From assembly GCF_002286815.1 (NCBI RefSeq), contig NZ_MUNM01000025.1, forward strand, positions 1 through 64,000: a DNA stretch of 64,000 bases. The letters are read 5' to 3'. This document shows, piece after piece, positions 1 to 10,114 of this stretch. The stretch is from Pseudomonas sp. PICF141 (GTDB lineage Bacteria > Pseudomonadota > Gammaproteobacteria > Pseudomonadales > Pseudomonadaceae). The notes beneath the pieces are model-generated. The model saw nothing but the letters and a program-made list of their open reading frames with translations, ran no database searches and was not told where the DNA came from. Each line of letters opens with the position of its first letter. The first letter of the stretch is position 1. Both the position numbers and the translations under genes were made by a program.

Positions 1-22
1 AGAGTAGGTCATCGTCAAGATC
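1..22 (+). rRNA. rrf: 3' end of 5S rRNA (partial)
   Basis: The first bases (AGAGTAGGTCATCGTCAAG) match the conserved 3' end of Pseudomonas 5S rRNA, which pairs with the 5' end of that molecule. The rest of the gene lies before the window. A strong terminator follows at once, as expected at the end of an rrn operon. The exact last base cannot be fixed from this fragment. Confidence 0.8.
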
Positions 23-30
23 AAATTCCG

Positions 31-66
31 AAACCCCTATCTGCATCTGCAGGTAGGGGTTTTGTT
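31..66 (+). terminator. Rho-independent terminator of the rrn operon
   Basis: A 15-bp stem with one G-T pair (AAACCCCTATCTGCA at 31-45 against 48-62) and a 2-base loop runs into a T-rich tract. It lies directly after the 5S rRNA tail and separates the rrn operon from recC. Confidence 0.85.
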
Positions 67-176
67 TTGTCCGCAGGAAAGTTCGTACGGCATTATCGGA
101 CTGCTCCTGGCTGTCACAGTCTGACGACAGTGCTAAGGTTCGGCCCTAGCTTTTGTATTTTTCCAAGGAAGCCTTT

Positions 177-3100
177 ATGCCGGACGCTACGTCCCTCAGT
201 GCTGGTTTTATGGTGGTTCACGGCAACCGCCTGGATGAGTTACGCAGTCTGGTGGTCAGCTGGATGCGGCGCTACCCGCTGGCTCCCTTGGAAAATGAAA
301 TCGCCCTGGTACAGAGCAATGGTATCGCCCAATGGCTGAAGCTGGCATTGGCTGAAGACCCTGAAGATGACGACACGGGCGGCTGCGGAATCGCGGCAGC
401 CATCGACGTGCAATTACCGGGCAGCTTCATGTGGCAGCTCTATCGCATGGTGCTGGGACGTGACGAAATCCCGGTCAAATCCCTGCTCGATAAAGCTCCG
501 CTGACCTGGCGTCTGATGCGCCTGCTACCGCAGTTGATCGACCAACCGCACTTCGAACCCCTGCAACGCTTTCTTACCAATGACACCGACTTACGTAAGC
601 GCTATCAATTGGCGGAGCGTCTGGCTGACCTGTTTGACCAATATCAGGTCTACCGCGCCGATTGGCTCGAAGACTGGGCAGAAGGCCGTCATCAGTTACG
701 AAATGGCAGAGGCGAAGCCAAAGTCCTGACCTCGGCCAACTGCTGGCAGGCAGAACTGTGGCGTGCGCTGTTGCTGGATGTCGGTGAACAAGGCATGGCG
801 CAAAGCCGCGCAGGCGTCCATCAACGCTTTATCGAGCGCATCACTAGCCTCGATGTAGCGCCCAGTGGATTGCCTTCGCGGGTGATCGTTTTCGGCATTT
901 CTTCATTGCCTGCTCAAGCCCTGGAAGCGCTTGCCGGGCTTGCTCGATTCAGCCAGGTCTTGCTGTGCGTACACAATCCATGTCGTCACCATTGGGCGGA
1001 CATCGTCGCCGATAAAGATCTGTTGCGACATCAATACAAGCGTCAGGCTCGCAAGAGCGGCATGCCAGTTGTGCTCGACTTGCAAACGCTCCATCAGCAT
1101 GCCCATCCACTATTGGCTGCGTGGGGCAAGCAGGGGCGGGATTACATTAATCTTCTCGATAGCTACGACGATCCCAATAGCTATCGCTCGGCATTTCGCG
1201 ACGGTCGCATCGATCTTTTCAGCGAAAGCCAGCCACAGAACATGCTCAATCAGTTGCAGGACGATATCCTGGAATTGCGTCCCCTGAACGAGACACGCGA
1301 GCGTTGGCCTGCTGTCGATCTGAAAAACGACGAATCGATCCGTTTTCACATCGCCCACAGCGCTCAACGTGAAGTGGAAATACTTCACGATCAGTTGCTC
1401 GCGCGATTCAGTGCTAACACAGACCTGAGGCCTCGCGACGTAATCGTGATGGTCCCGGACATCGACAGTTATGCGCCGCATATACGTGCTGTTTTTGGTC
1501 AGATCGATCGCTTTGATCCGCGCTTCATTCCTTTCACACTGGCGGATCAAGGCCAGCGCGGGCGTGACCCATTATTGATCGCTGTCGAACATCTGCTCAA
1601 ATTGCCCGATAGCCGCTTCCCCGTCAGCGAAATTCTCGATCTGCTCGACGTTCCGGCGTTACGCGCCCGGTTTGGTGTAGAGGAACGAGATCTGCCGACC
1701 TTACATCGCTGGATCGAAGGCGCAGGTATTCGCTGGGGGATGAACGCCGAGCAGCGCGCGCGCCTGGGTCTGCCTGACGAACTGGAGCAAAACAGCTGGC
1801 GTTTCGGTCTGCGACGGATGTTGCTGGGTTATGCCGTGGGCAGTGCCGGTGCCTGCGAGGGGATCGAACCCTACGACGAAATTGGTGGCCTGGATGCCGC
1901 GCTCATAGGCCCTTTGGTGGCGTTGTTGGATGCGTTGGAAGTGGCCCATCAGGAACTCACTCAACCCGCAGCGCCTAAACAATGGGGAGCGCGGCTGCAA
2001 GCGTTGGTGCAGCTATTCTTCCTGGCCAGCAACGAACATGACGATTATTTGTTGGCTCAACTTGAAGAGCTACGTGAGACCTGGCTTGAGACCTGTGAGT
2101 CTGTAGGTTTGCACGATGAATTACCGCTGACCGTCGTCCGTGAAGCCTGGCTTGCAGGTCTTGACCAAGGTCGCCTGTCTCAGCGTTTTCTTGCCGGGGC
2201 CGTTAACTTCTGTACCTTGATGCCCATGCGAGCGATCCCCTTCAAACTGGTCTGCCTGCTTGGGATGAATGACGGCGATTACCCTCGCGCGCAGCCACCG
2301 CTGGATTTCGACTTGATGGGCAGTGACTATCGCCCCGGTGATCGCTCTCGACGTGAAGATGATCGCTATCTGTTGCTGGAAGCATTGTTGTCGGCACGTG
2401 ATCAACTCTATATCAGCTGGGTCGGCCGCAGCATTCGGGACAATAGCGAGCGCCCTGCTTCGGTATTGATAGGGCAGTTGCGTGATCATCTAGGCAGCGG
2501 CTGGCGACTGCACGATGATAATGATGACCTGCTTGAGTCCATGACTGAGGAACACCCGCTGCAACCTTTCAGCGCTCGTTACTTTCATGAAGGCGACGAT
2601 CTATTCAGCTACGCCAGCGAGTGGCAGGTTCTTCATCAAGCCAATGATCTGGCAACTGATATCGAAGTGCTTGAGCCCTATATCCAGGACGAGCCGCTGA
2701 GCCTGGCTCAGCTACAGGATTTTCTGCGCAACCCTGTACGGCATTTTTTCAGTCAGCGGCTCAAAGTATTCTTCGAGGCTGCCGAAGTCCCTTTGGCTGA
2801 TGAAGAGCCATTTGTACTCGACGCGCTGCAACGCTATAGCCTCAGCGACAGCTTGCTTGAAGCGGCACTGGGGCAACTGGATCAAACCGATCAGGTACTG
2901 GAGGCGCAGGCAAAACGACTGCAAAACAGCGGGCTCTTGCCCATGGCCGGTTTCGGTGAATGTCTTCAGCGAGAGTTGATCGAGCCGCTGCCGGATCTGC
3001 TGCTGCGCTATCAGCAACTTCTGGCGTTATGGCCGACCCCGCTCACCAGCGCGTTGCCGGTGAGTCTGGAACTACAAGGATTGCGTCTGGAAGGCTGGCT

Positions 3101-3629
3101 CAGTGGCCTGCATCAACGCGCAGATGGCGGGTTGTTGTCGGTGACTACGATTCCCAACAGCATCGGTTCGATCAAGGCCCGCAAATGGCATCGCCTGACC
3201 CGACCTTGGGTCAATCACCTGGTTGCCTGTGCCAGCGGCATGCCGATGACCACTGCGTTGGTGGCCAGCGACGACAGCTTGTTGCTCGGTCCGATGGAGG
3301 AGGCCGCCGCATCCCGGGTTCTGGGCGACCTGTTGTTGGCTTGGCAAACGGGCATGCGCCAGCCGCTGCCGATTGCAGTAAAAACAGCGTTCGCCTGGCT
3401 CGCTCAAACCGACCCGGTCAAAGCTGACGCCGCTGCCCACAAGACCTATGAAGGCGACGGCCAGACCACTGAAGGCGAGCGCAGCGAAAGCCCGGCACTC
3501 ACTCGGCAATATGCCGATTACGATGCACTGATTGCCGACGAGACCTTCCCCGATTGGTGCAACGCTTTGTATCGGCCACTGTTTGAGGCCCCCTGGCGTT
3601 CATCGACCAGCGAGGAGGCGCGCTCATGA
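177..3629 (+). CDS. recC: Exodeoxyribonuclease V subunit gamma (RecC)
   Basis: RecC is the Chi-scanning scaffold subunit of the RecBCD helicase/nuclease, which processes double-strand breaks and degrades linear phage DNA. The protein is about 1150 residues, close to the enterobacterial size. It opens with the family-typical GFMVVHGNRLDELR segment and ends in the nuclease-like but catalytically inactive domain. I chose the ATG at 177 because AAGGAA (165-170) sits six bases upstream; an in-frame TTG at 153 has no such site. Its end overlaps the recB start (ATGA), so the operon order is recC-recB-recD with translational coupling. Identity is firm. Confidence 0.95.
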   Translation: MPDATSLSAGFMVVHGNRLDELRSLVVSWMRRYPLAPLENEIALVQSNGIAQWLKLALAEDPEDDDTGGCGIAAAIDVQLPGSFMWQLYRMVLGRDEIPVKSLLDKAPLTWRLMRLLPQLIDQPHFEPLQRFLTNDTDLRKRYQLAERLADLFDQYQVYRADWLEDWAEGRHQLRNGRGEAKVLTSANCWQAELWRALLLDVGEQGMAQSRAGVHQRFIERITSLDVAPSGLPSRVIVFGISSLPAQALEALAGLARFSQVLLCVHNPCRHHWADIVADKDLLRHQYKRQARKSGMPVVLDLQTLHQHAHPLLAAWGKQGRDYINLLDSYDDPNSYRSAFRDGRIDLFSESQPQNMLNQLQDDILELRPLNETRERWPAVDLKNDESIRFHIAHSAQREVEILHDQLLARFSANTDLRPRDVIVMVPDIDSYAPHIRAVFGQIDRFDPRFIPFTLADQGQRGRDPLLIAVEHLLKLPDSRFPVSEILDLLDVPALRARFGVEERDLPTLHRWIEGAGIRWGMNAEQRARLGLPDELEQNSWRFGLRRMLLGYAVGSAGACEGIEPYDEIGGLDAALIGPLVALLDALEVAHQELTQPAAPKQWGARLQALVQLFFLASNEHDDYLLAQLEELRETWLETCESVGLHDELPLTVVREAWLAGLDQGRLSQRFLAGAVNFCTLMPMRAIPFKLVCLLGMNDGDYPRAQPPLDFDLMGSDYRPGDRSRREDDRYLLLEALLSARDQLYISWVGRSIRDNSERPASVLIGQLRDHLGSGWRLHDDNDDLLESMTEEHPLQPFSARYFHEGDDLFSYASEWQVLHQANDLATDIEVLEPYIQDEPLSLAQLQDFLRNPVRHFFSQRLKVFFEAAEVPLADEEPFVLDALQRYSLSDSLLEAALGQLDQTDQVLEAQAKRLQNSGLLPMAGFGECLQRELIEPLPDLLLRYQQLLALWPTPLTSALPVSLELQGLRLEGWLSGLHQRADGGLLSVTTIPNSIGSIKARKWHRLTRPWVNHLVACASGMPMTTALVASDDSLLLGPMEEAAASRVLGDLLLAWQTGMRQPLPIAVKTAFAWLAQTDPVKADAAAHKTYEGDGQTTEGERSESPALTRQYADYDALIADETFPDWCNALYRPLFEAPWRSSTSEEARS

Positions 3630-6600
3630 CCACGAAAACACCGCTGGCCCTGGCATTTCCCCTGCGTGGCAGCCAACTGATCGAAGCCAGCGCCGGTACC
3701 GGCAAGACCTTCACCATTTCAGCGCTGTACTTGCGTCTGGTCCTTGGCCACGGCGGCGAATCGAATGGTTTTGGTCGTGAATTGCTGCCGCCGCAAATCC
3801 TCGTGGTGACCTTCACCGATGCGGCGACCAAGGAGCTGCGCGAACGTATTCGTACCCGACTGGCTGAAGCCGCTCGGTTTTTCCGCGATGAGACGCCGGC
3901 ACCGGATGGCCTCATTGCCGAATTGCGCGAGCAGTACTTCCCTGAACAGTGGTCCGGCTGTGCAAACCGCCTGGACATCGCCGCCCAGTGGATGGATGAA
4001 GCGGCCGTTTCGACCATTCACGGCTGGTGCCAGCGCATGTTGCGCGAACATGCATTCGACAGTGGGAGCCTGTTCACCCAGACCCTGGAAACCGATCACA
4101 GCGATTTGCTCGGCGAAGTCCTGCGCGACTACTGGCGACTGTTCTGCTACCCGATGCAAGGCGATGCGTTGAACTGGGTTCGCGGCAATTGGGGAGGGCC
4201 AGCGGCGTTGCTGCCGCGAGTGCGTGGGTTGTTCGCCAGCGAGCGTGACAGCGTTCAAGGTAAAGAGCCTGCCGAGTTGATTGCCGAGTGCCTGCAAGAG
4301 CGACGGGCTGCTTTGCTGGAGCTCAAGATGCCATGGCGCCAATGGGCGGATGAGTTGCTTGCCATCTGTCACCAGGGTGTCGTGAACAAAAGCGTCGATG
4401 GCCGCAAGATGCAGCCGCGCTACTTCGAACCCTGGTTCGAAAAGCTACGGGCCTGGGCCGAAGATGAGTCTATCGAGCAACTGGACCTTGGCACCGGTTT
4501 CACTCGCCTGACCCCCAATGGCATCGCTGAAGCCTGGAAGGGTGAGGCACCTTGTCATCCCGGTCTCGATGCGATGGCCAGCCTCAAGCGCAGTCTTGAT
4601 GGTTTGCCGACCCCCGATGCCGCGGTGCTGCAACACGCCGCTCATTGGGTCGGTGCACGGTTCGAGGAAGAGAAGCGTCGCCGCGCGGAAATGGGCTTCG
4701 ATGACATGCTCCTGCGTCTCGATACGGCTTTGCAATCCGAAGGCGGTGAGCGCCTGGCAACCCTGATCCGCGAGCAATTCCCGGTCGCGTTGATTGACGA
4801 ATTCCAGGACACCGACCCGGTGCAGTATCGAATCTTCGAGAGCATTTATCGCATCGAAGACAACAATCCTCAAACCGGCCTGTTTCTGATTGGCGACCCG
4901 AAGCAGGCGATCTATGCCTTCCGCGGGGCCGACATCTATACCTACTTGCGTGCTCGTCAGGCCACCACTGGCCGCTTGCATACCCTGGGCACCAACTTCC
5001 GTTCCAGTCATGGCATGGTCAGTGCGGTGAACCATGTATTCGAGCGCGCCGAATCTCGTGAGCAGGGGCGCGGAGCGTTTCTGTTTCGTGAGAAAAACGG
5101 GGAGAACCCGGTACCGTTTCTATCCGTCGAATCCCAGGGGCGCAAAGAAGTTCTGCACATTAATGGTCAGGTTGTACCTGCCCTGAATATCTGGCATCTG
5201 TCCGCCGATCAGCCATTGTCTGGCGCGGTGTATCGACAACAACTGGCTGCCGCCTGCGCCAGTGAAATCACCGCGCTGCTCAATAGTGGTCAGCAAGGCC
5301 GCACGGGTTTCATCCAGGATGGCAAGGACTTCAAAGGTCTGCTGCCATCGGATATCGCAATTCTGGTGCGTGACGGCAAAGAGGCCCAGTCCGTGCGTGG
5401 CGAACTTTCGGCCCGCGGTGTGCGCAGTGTCTACCTCTCAGACAAGGATTCCGTGTTCGCCTCACAGGAGGCCCATGACTTGCTGACCTGGCTCAAGGCG
5501 TGTGCCGAGCCGGATGTCGAGCGTCCCCTCCGTGCCGCGCTGGCCTGCATCACGCTGAACCTTTCCCTGGCTGAGCTGGAGCGGCTGAATCAGGACGAAC
5601 TGGCCTGGGAAGCACGGGTCATGCAGTTCCGCGGTTATCGCGAGCTCTGGCGCAAACAGGGTGTGCTGCCGATGCTGCGACGTTTGCTGCACGACTTCCA
5701 GCTGCCCCAGGCGCTGATCACGCGCAACGATGGCGAGCGGGTGCTGACCAACTTGCTGCACCTGTCCGAGCTGTTACAGCAGGCCGCCGCCGAGCTTGAT
5801 GGCGAGCAAGCGCTGATCCGGCATTTGGCCGAACATCTGGCATTGTCCGGTCAGGCTGGCGAAGAACAGATCCTGCGCCTGGAAAGCGACGAACAGCTGG
5901 TCAAGGTCGTGACCATTCACAAATCCAAAGGGCTTGAATATCCGTTGGTGTTTTTGCCATTCGTCTGCTCGGCAAAACCGGTGGATGGCAGCCGTTTGCC
6001 GTTGTATTACCACGATGCAATGGGCAACGCTCAAGTGAGCTTGAAGCCGACGCCGGAGTTGATCGTCCAAGCCGATGATGAGCGCTTGGCCGAGGATCTT
6101 CGCCTGCTCTATGTCGCATTGACCCGGGCACAGCATGCCTGCTGGCTTGGTGTGACTGACCTCAAGCGCGGCAATAACAATGGCTCGACGCTGCATCTTT
6201 CCGCGTTGGGTTACCTGTTGGGCGGTGGTGCGCCATTGGCCGAGTCGGCAGGGTTGCGGCATTGGCTGGAAGATCTGCAGCAAGATTGCCCGGCGCTGAA
6301 CTACGGTGAAATGCCTGAAGCGAACGCCGAGCATTACCATCCACCGCGCAATGGCGCGACCTTGCTTGCGCCGCTGATACCCAAGCGCAAGGCCAGCGAA
6401 AATTGGTGGATCGCTTCCTACAGCGCTTTGCGCATTGGCGACCATCTGAGCAGGGGCAGTGACGAAGCGCCGGAGAGTCCGCAAGCACAAAAGCTTTTTG
6501 ACGACGAACGTCTCGATCCGCAAGCGCCGCGGGAAGTGATTGCCGGCGGCGCGGATATCCATCGATTCCCTCGCGGGCCGCACCCCGGCACTTTTCTCCA

Positions 6601-7315
6601 TGGATTGCTCGAGTGGGCCGGTGATGAAGGTTTTGCCGCTGCACCACAAACTGTGGAAGACGCCATCGCTCGCCGCTGCAATCGCCGTGGCTGGGAAGGC
6701 TGGATCACGACGTTGAGTGACTGGCTACAGCACTTGCTCAAATCCCCGCTGCACATCGGTGGCGGGCAAGCACCGGTGGTGTTCGAGCAACTGACCCAAT
6801 ACCGGGTCGAGATGGAATTCTGGTTCGCGAGCCATAAAGTCGATGTGCTTAAACTCGATGAACTGGTGCGCCAGTACACCCACAACGGCGTGGCCAGGGT
6901 GGCCGCCGAACCGGTGCTCCTCAATGGTATGTTCAAAGGCTTTATCGACCTGACGTTCGAGCACGACGGTCGTTATTACGTCGCTGACTACAAATCCAAC
7001 TGGCTGGGCGTCGATGATGCGGCCTATACCGAGCAGGCCATGGAGCAGTCGATTCTGGATAATCGTTACGACCTGCAATATGTGTTGTACCTGCTCGCCT
7101 TGCATCGCCAGCTCAAGGCGCGGCTGGTCGATTACGATTACGACCGGCATGTCGGCGGGGCGTTGTACCTGTTCCTTCGCGGTACTCGCGCGATCAGCCA
7201 AGGCGTGTACTTCGCCCGTCCGCCACGGGAGCTGATCGAGCGTCTGGACCGCTTGTTCCAGGGCAAGCCAGAGCCCAAGGCCGAACCCGCCTGGGAACAG
7301 GGAGTACTGCTATGA
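3626..7315 (+). CDS. recB: Exodeoxyribonuclease V subunit beta (RecB)
   Basis: RecB is the 3'-5' helicase and the nuclease of RecBCD. The 1229-residue protein has the UvrD-type Walker A ASAGTGKT at residues 21-28 and the Walker B DEFQDTDP starting at 391. The C-terminal nuclease motif ADYK has D1121 and K1123 as metal-binding and catalytic residues. The gene overlaps recC by 4 bases and recD by 4 bases, so all three subunits should be made in step. No truncation or frameshift is seen. Confidence 0.96.
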   Translation: MTTKTPLALAFPLRGSQLIEASAGTGKTFTISALYLRLVLGHGGESNGFGRELLPPQILVVTFTDAATKELRERIRTRLAEAARFFRDETPAPDGLIAELREQYFPEQWSGCANRLDIAAQWMDEAAVSTIHGWCQRMLREHAFDSGSLFTQTLETDHSDLLGEVLRDYWRLFCYPMQGDALNWVRGNWGGPAALLPRVRGLFASERDSVQGKEPAELIAECLQERRAALLELKMPWRQWADELLAICHQGVVNKSVDGRKMQPRYFEPWFEKLRAWAEDESIEQLDLGTGFTRLTPNGIAEAWKGEAPCHPGLDAMASLKRSLDGLPTPDAAVLQHAAHWVGARFEEEKRRRAEMGFDDMLLRLDTALQSEGGERLATLIREQFPVALIDEFQDTDPVQYRIFESIYRIEDNNPQTGLFLIGDPKQAIYAFRGADIYTYLRARQATTGRLHTLGTNFRSSHGMVSAVNHVFERAESREQGRGAFLFREKNGENPVPFLSVESQGRKEVLHINGQVVPALNIWHLSADQPLSGAVYRQQLAAACASEITALLNSGQQGRTGFIQDGKDFKGLLPSDIAILVRDGKEAQSVRGELSARGVRSVYLSDKDSVFASQEAHDLLTWLKACAEPDVERPLRAALACITLNLSLAELERLNQDELAWEARVMQFRGYRELWRKQGVLPMLRRLLHDFQLPQALITRNDGERVLTNLLHLSELLQQAAAELDGEQALIRHLAEHLALSGQAGEEQILRLESDEQLVKVVTIHKSKGLEYPLVFLPFVCSAKPVDGSRLPLYYHDAMGNAQVSLKPTPELIVQADDERLAEDLRLLYVALTRAQHACWLGVTDLKRGNNNGSTLHLSALGYLLGGGAPLAESAGLRHWLEDLQQDCPALNYGEMPEANAEHYHPPRNGATLLAPLIPKRKASENWWIASYSALRIGDHLSRGSDEAPESPQAQKLFDDERLDPQAPREVIAGGADIHRFPRGPHPGTFLHGLLEWAGDEGFAAAPQTVEDAIARRCNRRGWEGWITTLSDWLQHLLKSPLHIGGGQAPVVFEQLTQYRVEMEFWFASHKVDVLKLDELVRQYTHNGVARVAAEPVLLNGMFKGFIDLTFEHDGRYYVADYKSNWLGVDDAAYTEQAMEQSILDNRYDLQYVLYLLALHRQLKARLVDYDYDRHVGGALYLFLRGTRAISQGVYFARPPRELIERLDRLFQGKPEPKAEPAWEQGVLL

Positions 7316-9420
7316 CTCGTTCCTTCGCCGATTTGCTACCCATGCCATTGGTGGCCGAAACTCTGGCGGATCTGGCCCCGCTGAGTCGCGCAGATGACTT
7401 GTTGCTGCTGCTCACGCGCTGGGTCGAACGCGGTTGGCTGCGGGCGCTGGACAAGGCCTTCGTCGCCTTTCTCCACGAGCTCGCCCCCGACGATGATCCA
7501 CTGGTGCTGCTGGCCGCGGCGTTGACCAGTCACCAGTTGGGGCACGGCCATGTTTGCCTGGATCTGTTCGAAACGCTGAAAGAACCGGACTTCGCCCTGT
7601 CGCTGCCGCCGGAAGGTGATCTGCAAAGTAATACGATGTTGCTGCCGTCGCAATTGCTTGAGGCGCTGGAGGGAACTCATTGGTGCAAGGTGCTGGCGTC
7701 CAGCCGTCTGGTAGCGCTGGCCGTCGACGGGCGTGAGGCCGCGCAGCACCGGCCGTTGGTATTGTCGGGTAAACGCCTGTACCTGCGCCGCTACTGGGCT
7801 TACGAACGGCGCATCGACAACGCCCTGCGTCAGCGTCTGGCGGCACACGAAACAACACCGAATGATTTGCCCCAACGCCTGACCGGCCTGTTTGGTCCAG
7901 CCCGGCCTGATGAAATGATCGACTGGCAGAAGCTGGCTTGCGCCCTCGCTGCTCGTAGCGCATTCAGCATCGTCACCGGCGGCCCGGGGACCGGCAAAAC
8001 CACCACGGTCGTGCGCTTGCTCGCGTTACTCCAGGCGCCCGCGGTGGAAGCCGGAAAACCGCTACGCATTCGTCTCGCGGCACCCACTGGCAAAGCTGCC
8101 GCACGATTGACCGAGTCCATCAGCCAACAGGTTCAAACCCTGAAAGTTGCTGAAACGGTGCGGCAGAAGATCCCGTCGGATGTGACCACTGTGCACCGTT
8201 TGCTAGGCAGCCGTCCCGGCACCCGGCATTTCCGGCACCACGTCGGCAATCGCTTGCCACTGGATGTATTGGTGGTGGACGAAGCCTCGATGATCGACCT
8301 GGAAATGATGGCCAATCTGCTGGACGCATTGCCGGCCCATGCTCGTCTGGTGCTGCTCGGTGACAAGGATCAATTGGCGTCGGTTGAGGCCGGTGCCGTT
8401 CTGGGTGATCTGTGTCGCGATGCCGAAGCCGGTTGGTACAGTCCGCAGACGCGCCAGTGGCTGGAGTCAGTCAGCGGAGAAAACCTTGGTGCCAGCGATT
8501 TGCACGAAGACCTCAACGGAGCGCATCCCTTGGCTCAGCAAGTGGTGATGTTGCGTCACTCACGGCGCTTCGGCGAGGGCAGCGGCATTGGCCAGTTGGC
8601 CCGTTGGGTCAACCGGCAGCAACCGGACGAAGCTCGCAAGTTATTGGCGGCTGGAAGCCATGACGACGTATTTTCCCTGCCTCTCAAGGGTGAGCAGGAT
8701 CGGGCGCTGGAGCGGTTGTTGCTCGAAGGCCATGGCGAGGGACCACAAGGTTATCGTCATTACCTGAATCTTTTGCGCAGCCAGCGGCCGCCGTTCGACA
8801 GCCCGCTGGATGATCCATGCTGGACCCACTGGGCTCGCGTGGTGCTGCAAGCCTTCGATGCTTTCCAGTTGTTGTGCGCGGTACGCAAAGGGCCTTGGGG
8901 TGTGGAAGGCTTGAATCAGCGAGTGACCGACGCGCTGCTCAAGGCTCGGCTGATCGACAGCGATCACCAGTGGTATGAAGGTCGGCCCGTGCTGATGACC
9001 CGCAACGACTATGGCCTGGGTTTGATGAACGGCGATATTGGTATTGCCCTCAAGCTGCCGGAGCGTGATGGCCCCGACGCGGGACGGCAAGTGTTGCGTG
9101 TGGCCTTTCCGCGCAACGATGGTCAGGGCGGTGTGCGCTTTGTCCTGCCAAGTCGGCTGAACGATGTCGACACCGTGTACGCCATGACTGTACACAAATC
9201 CCAAGGCTCGGAATTTGCCCATACGGCGTTGATTCTGCCGGACGCCTTGAACCCGGTGCTTACCAAGGAATTGATTTATACCGGCATAACCCGGGCCAAA
9301 CACTGGTTTACCCTGATTGAACCGCGTGCCGGCGTCTTCGAAGAGGCCGTGCGGCGCAAGGTAAAACGCTTGAGCGGGTTGATGCTGGAGCTGGAGGAGG
9401 GGATCGAGCCGGGTCACTGA
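7312..9420 (+). CDS. recD: Exodeoxyribonuclease V subunit alpha (RecD)
   Basis: RecD is the 5'-3' helicase subunit of RecBCD. The 702-residue protein carries Walker A GPGTGKT at residues 224-230, a DEASMID Walker B about 100 residues later, and the late helicase motif TVHKSQGSEF. These are the hallmarks of the SF1B RecD family. The ATG overlaps the recB stop (ATGA). No terminator is evident in the 118 bases before the next gene. Confidence 0.95.
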   Translation: MTRSFADLLPMPLVAETLADLAPLSRADDLLLLLTRWVERGWLRALDKAFVAFLHELAPDDDPLVLLAAALTSHQLGHGHVCLDLFETLKEPDFALSLPPEGDLQSNTMLLPSQLLEALEGTHWCKVLASSRLVALAVDGREAAQHRPLVLSGKRLYLRRYWAYERRIDNALRQRLAAHETTPNDLPQRLTGLFGPARPDEMIDWQKLACALAARSAFSIVTGGPGTGKTTTVVRLLALLQAPAVEAGKPLRIRLAAPTGKAAARLTESISQQVQTLKVAETVRQKIPSDVTTVHRLLGSRPGTRHFRHHVGNRLPLDVLVVDEASMIDLEMMANLLDALPAHARLVLLGDKDQLASVEAGAVLGDLCRDAEAGWYSPQTRQWLESVSGENLGASDLHEDLNGAHPLAQQVVMLRHSRRFGEGSGIGQLARWVNRQQPDEARKLLAAGSHDDVFSLPLKGEQDRALERLLLEGHGEGPQGYRHYLNLLRSQRPPFDSPLDDPCWTHWARVVLQAFDAFQLLCAVRKGPWGVEGLNQRVTDALLKARLIDSDHQWYEGRPVLMTRNDYGLGLMNGDIGIALKLPERDGPDAGRQVLRVAFPRNDGQGGVRFVLPSRLNDVDTVYAMTVHKSQGSEFAHTALILPDALNPVLTKELIYTGITRAKHWFTLIEPRAGVFEEAVRRKVKRLSGLMLELEEGIEPGH

Positions 9421-9538
9421 ACAGAAGCGGGCAGACGCCGGAATCTGTCGGAGCTGCCGCGGTCCGTGGCCTCGCTGGTGTTTCGGTGCTGTGCTATCGT
9501 TGCGGCATCATTTCGTTGCGATCGTAGAGAATCCGTTC

Positions 9539-10114
9539 ATGAAGGTGGCTGTCTGGACGACAGAGCGCGTAGTTGGCTGCAAGCAAGTGCTGCTTGCCGG
9601 CCTTCTCTGTTTGTTGACGGGCGTTGCCTTCGCTCAGCCGGCAACCGATGTGAGCAAGGCCGACCAACGTGCCAGATCGGTCACTCAGGTGGTACTCGGG
9701 ATCCTCAGCTATGCCCGGTGGCCTGTTGAGCCTCAACAGTTGCGTCTGTGCGTGGTCGGCCCTACCGAGTACACCGACGATCTGGTCAAAGGCACAACAC
9801 AGGCCACTGGTCGGCCAGTCACCGTGCGACGGCTTTTGGCCGACAACCCGGCGATTGCCGGCGAATGCGACGCGGTGTACATCGGCAAGCTGACCCGCGA
9901 TGAACGCAGTCGATTATTCGCCTCGCTGACAGGACGGCCGGTGGTGAGCATCAGCGAGGATGGCGATCAATGTACCGTCGGCAGCCTGTTCTGCCTGCGG
10001 GTCGGCGATGAACAAGTGTCCTTCGAGGTCAACCTCGACTCGGTCGCCCGCAGCGGTGTGCGTATTCATCCCAGTGTGCTGCAACTGTCGCGCCGCAAGC
10101 CGGCGGCATCATGA
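9539..10114 (+). CDS. yfiR: YfiR-family periplasmic repressor of a diguanylate cyclase
   Basis: This 191-residue protein has an N-terminal signal segment (hydrophobic stretch followed by AFAQ, a likely signal peptidase I site) and a YfiR/DUF4154 body. In P. aeruginosa YfiR sits in the periplasm and holds the inner-membrane cyclase YfiN inactive. Paired cysteines in the C-terminal half (around the QCTVGSLFCLR segment) fit the redox-sensitive disulphides known in the family. The start is the ATG at 9539, which gives the best signal peptide; an in-frame upstream start at 9491 would add 16 residues before it. The gene overlaps yfiN by 4 bases, in the order yfiR-yfiN-yfiB typical of Pseudomonas. 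Confidence 0.85.
   Translation: MKVAVWTTERVVGCKQVLLAGLLCLLTGVAFAQPATDVSKADQRARSVTQVVLGILSYARWPVEPQQLRLCVVGPTEYTDDLVKGTTQATGRPVTVRRLLADNPAIAGECDAVYIGKLTRDERSRLFASLTGRPVVSISEDGDQCTVGSLFCLRVGDEQVSFEVNLDSVARSGVRIHPSVLQLSRRKPAAS

Noticed and set aside
5774..6649. 291-codon frame antisense to recB
   Set aside because: Shadow frame within a firmly identified gene, with no start signals of its own.
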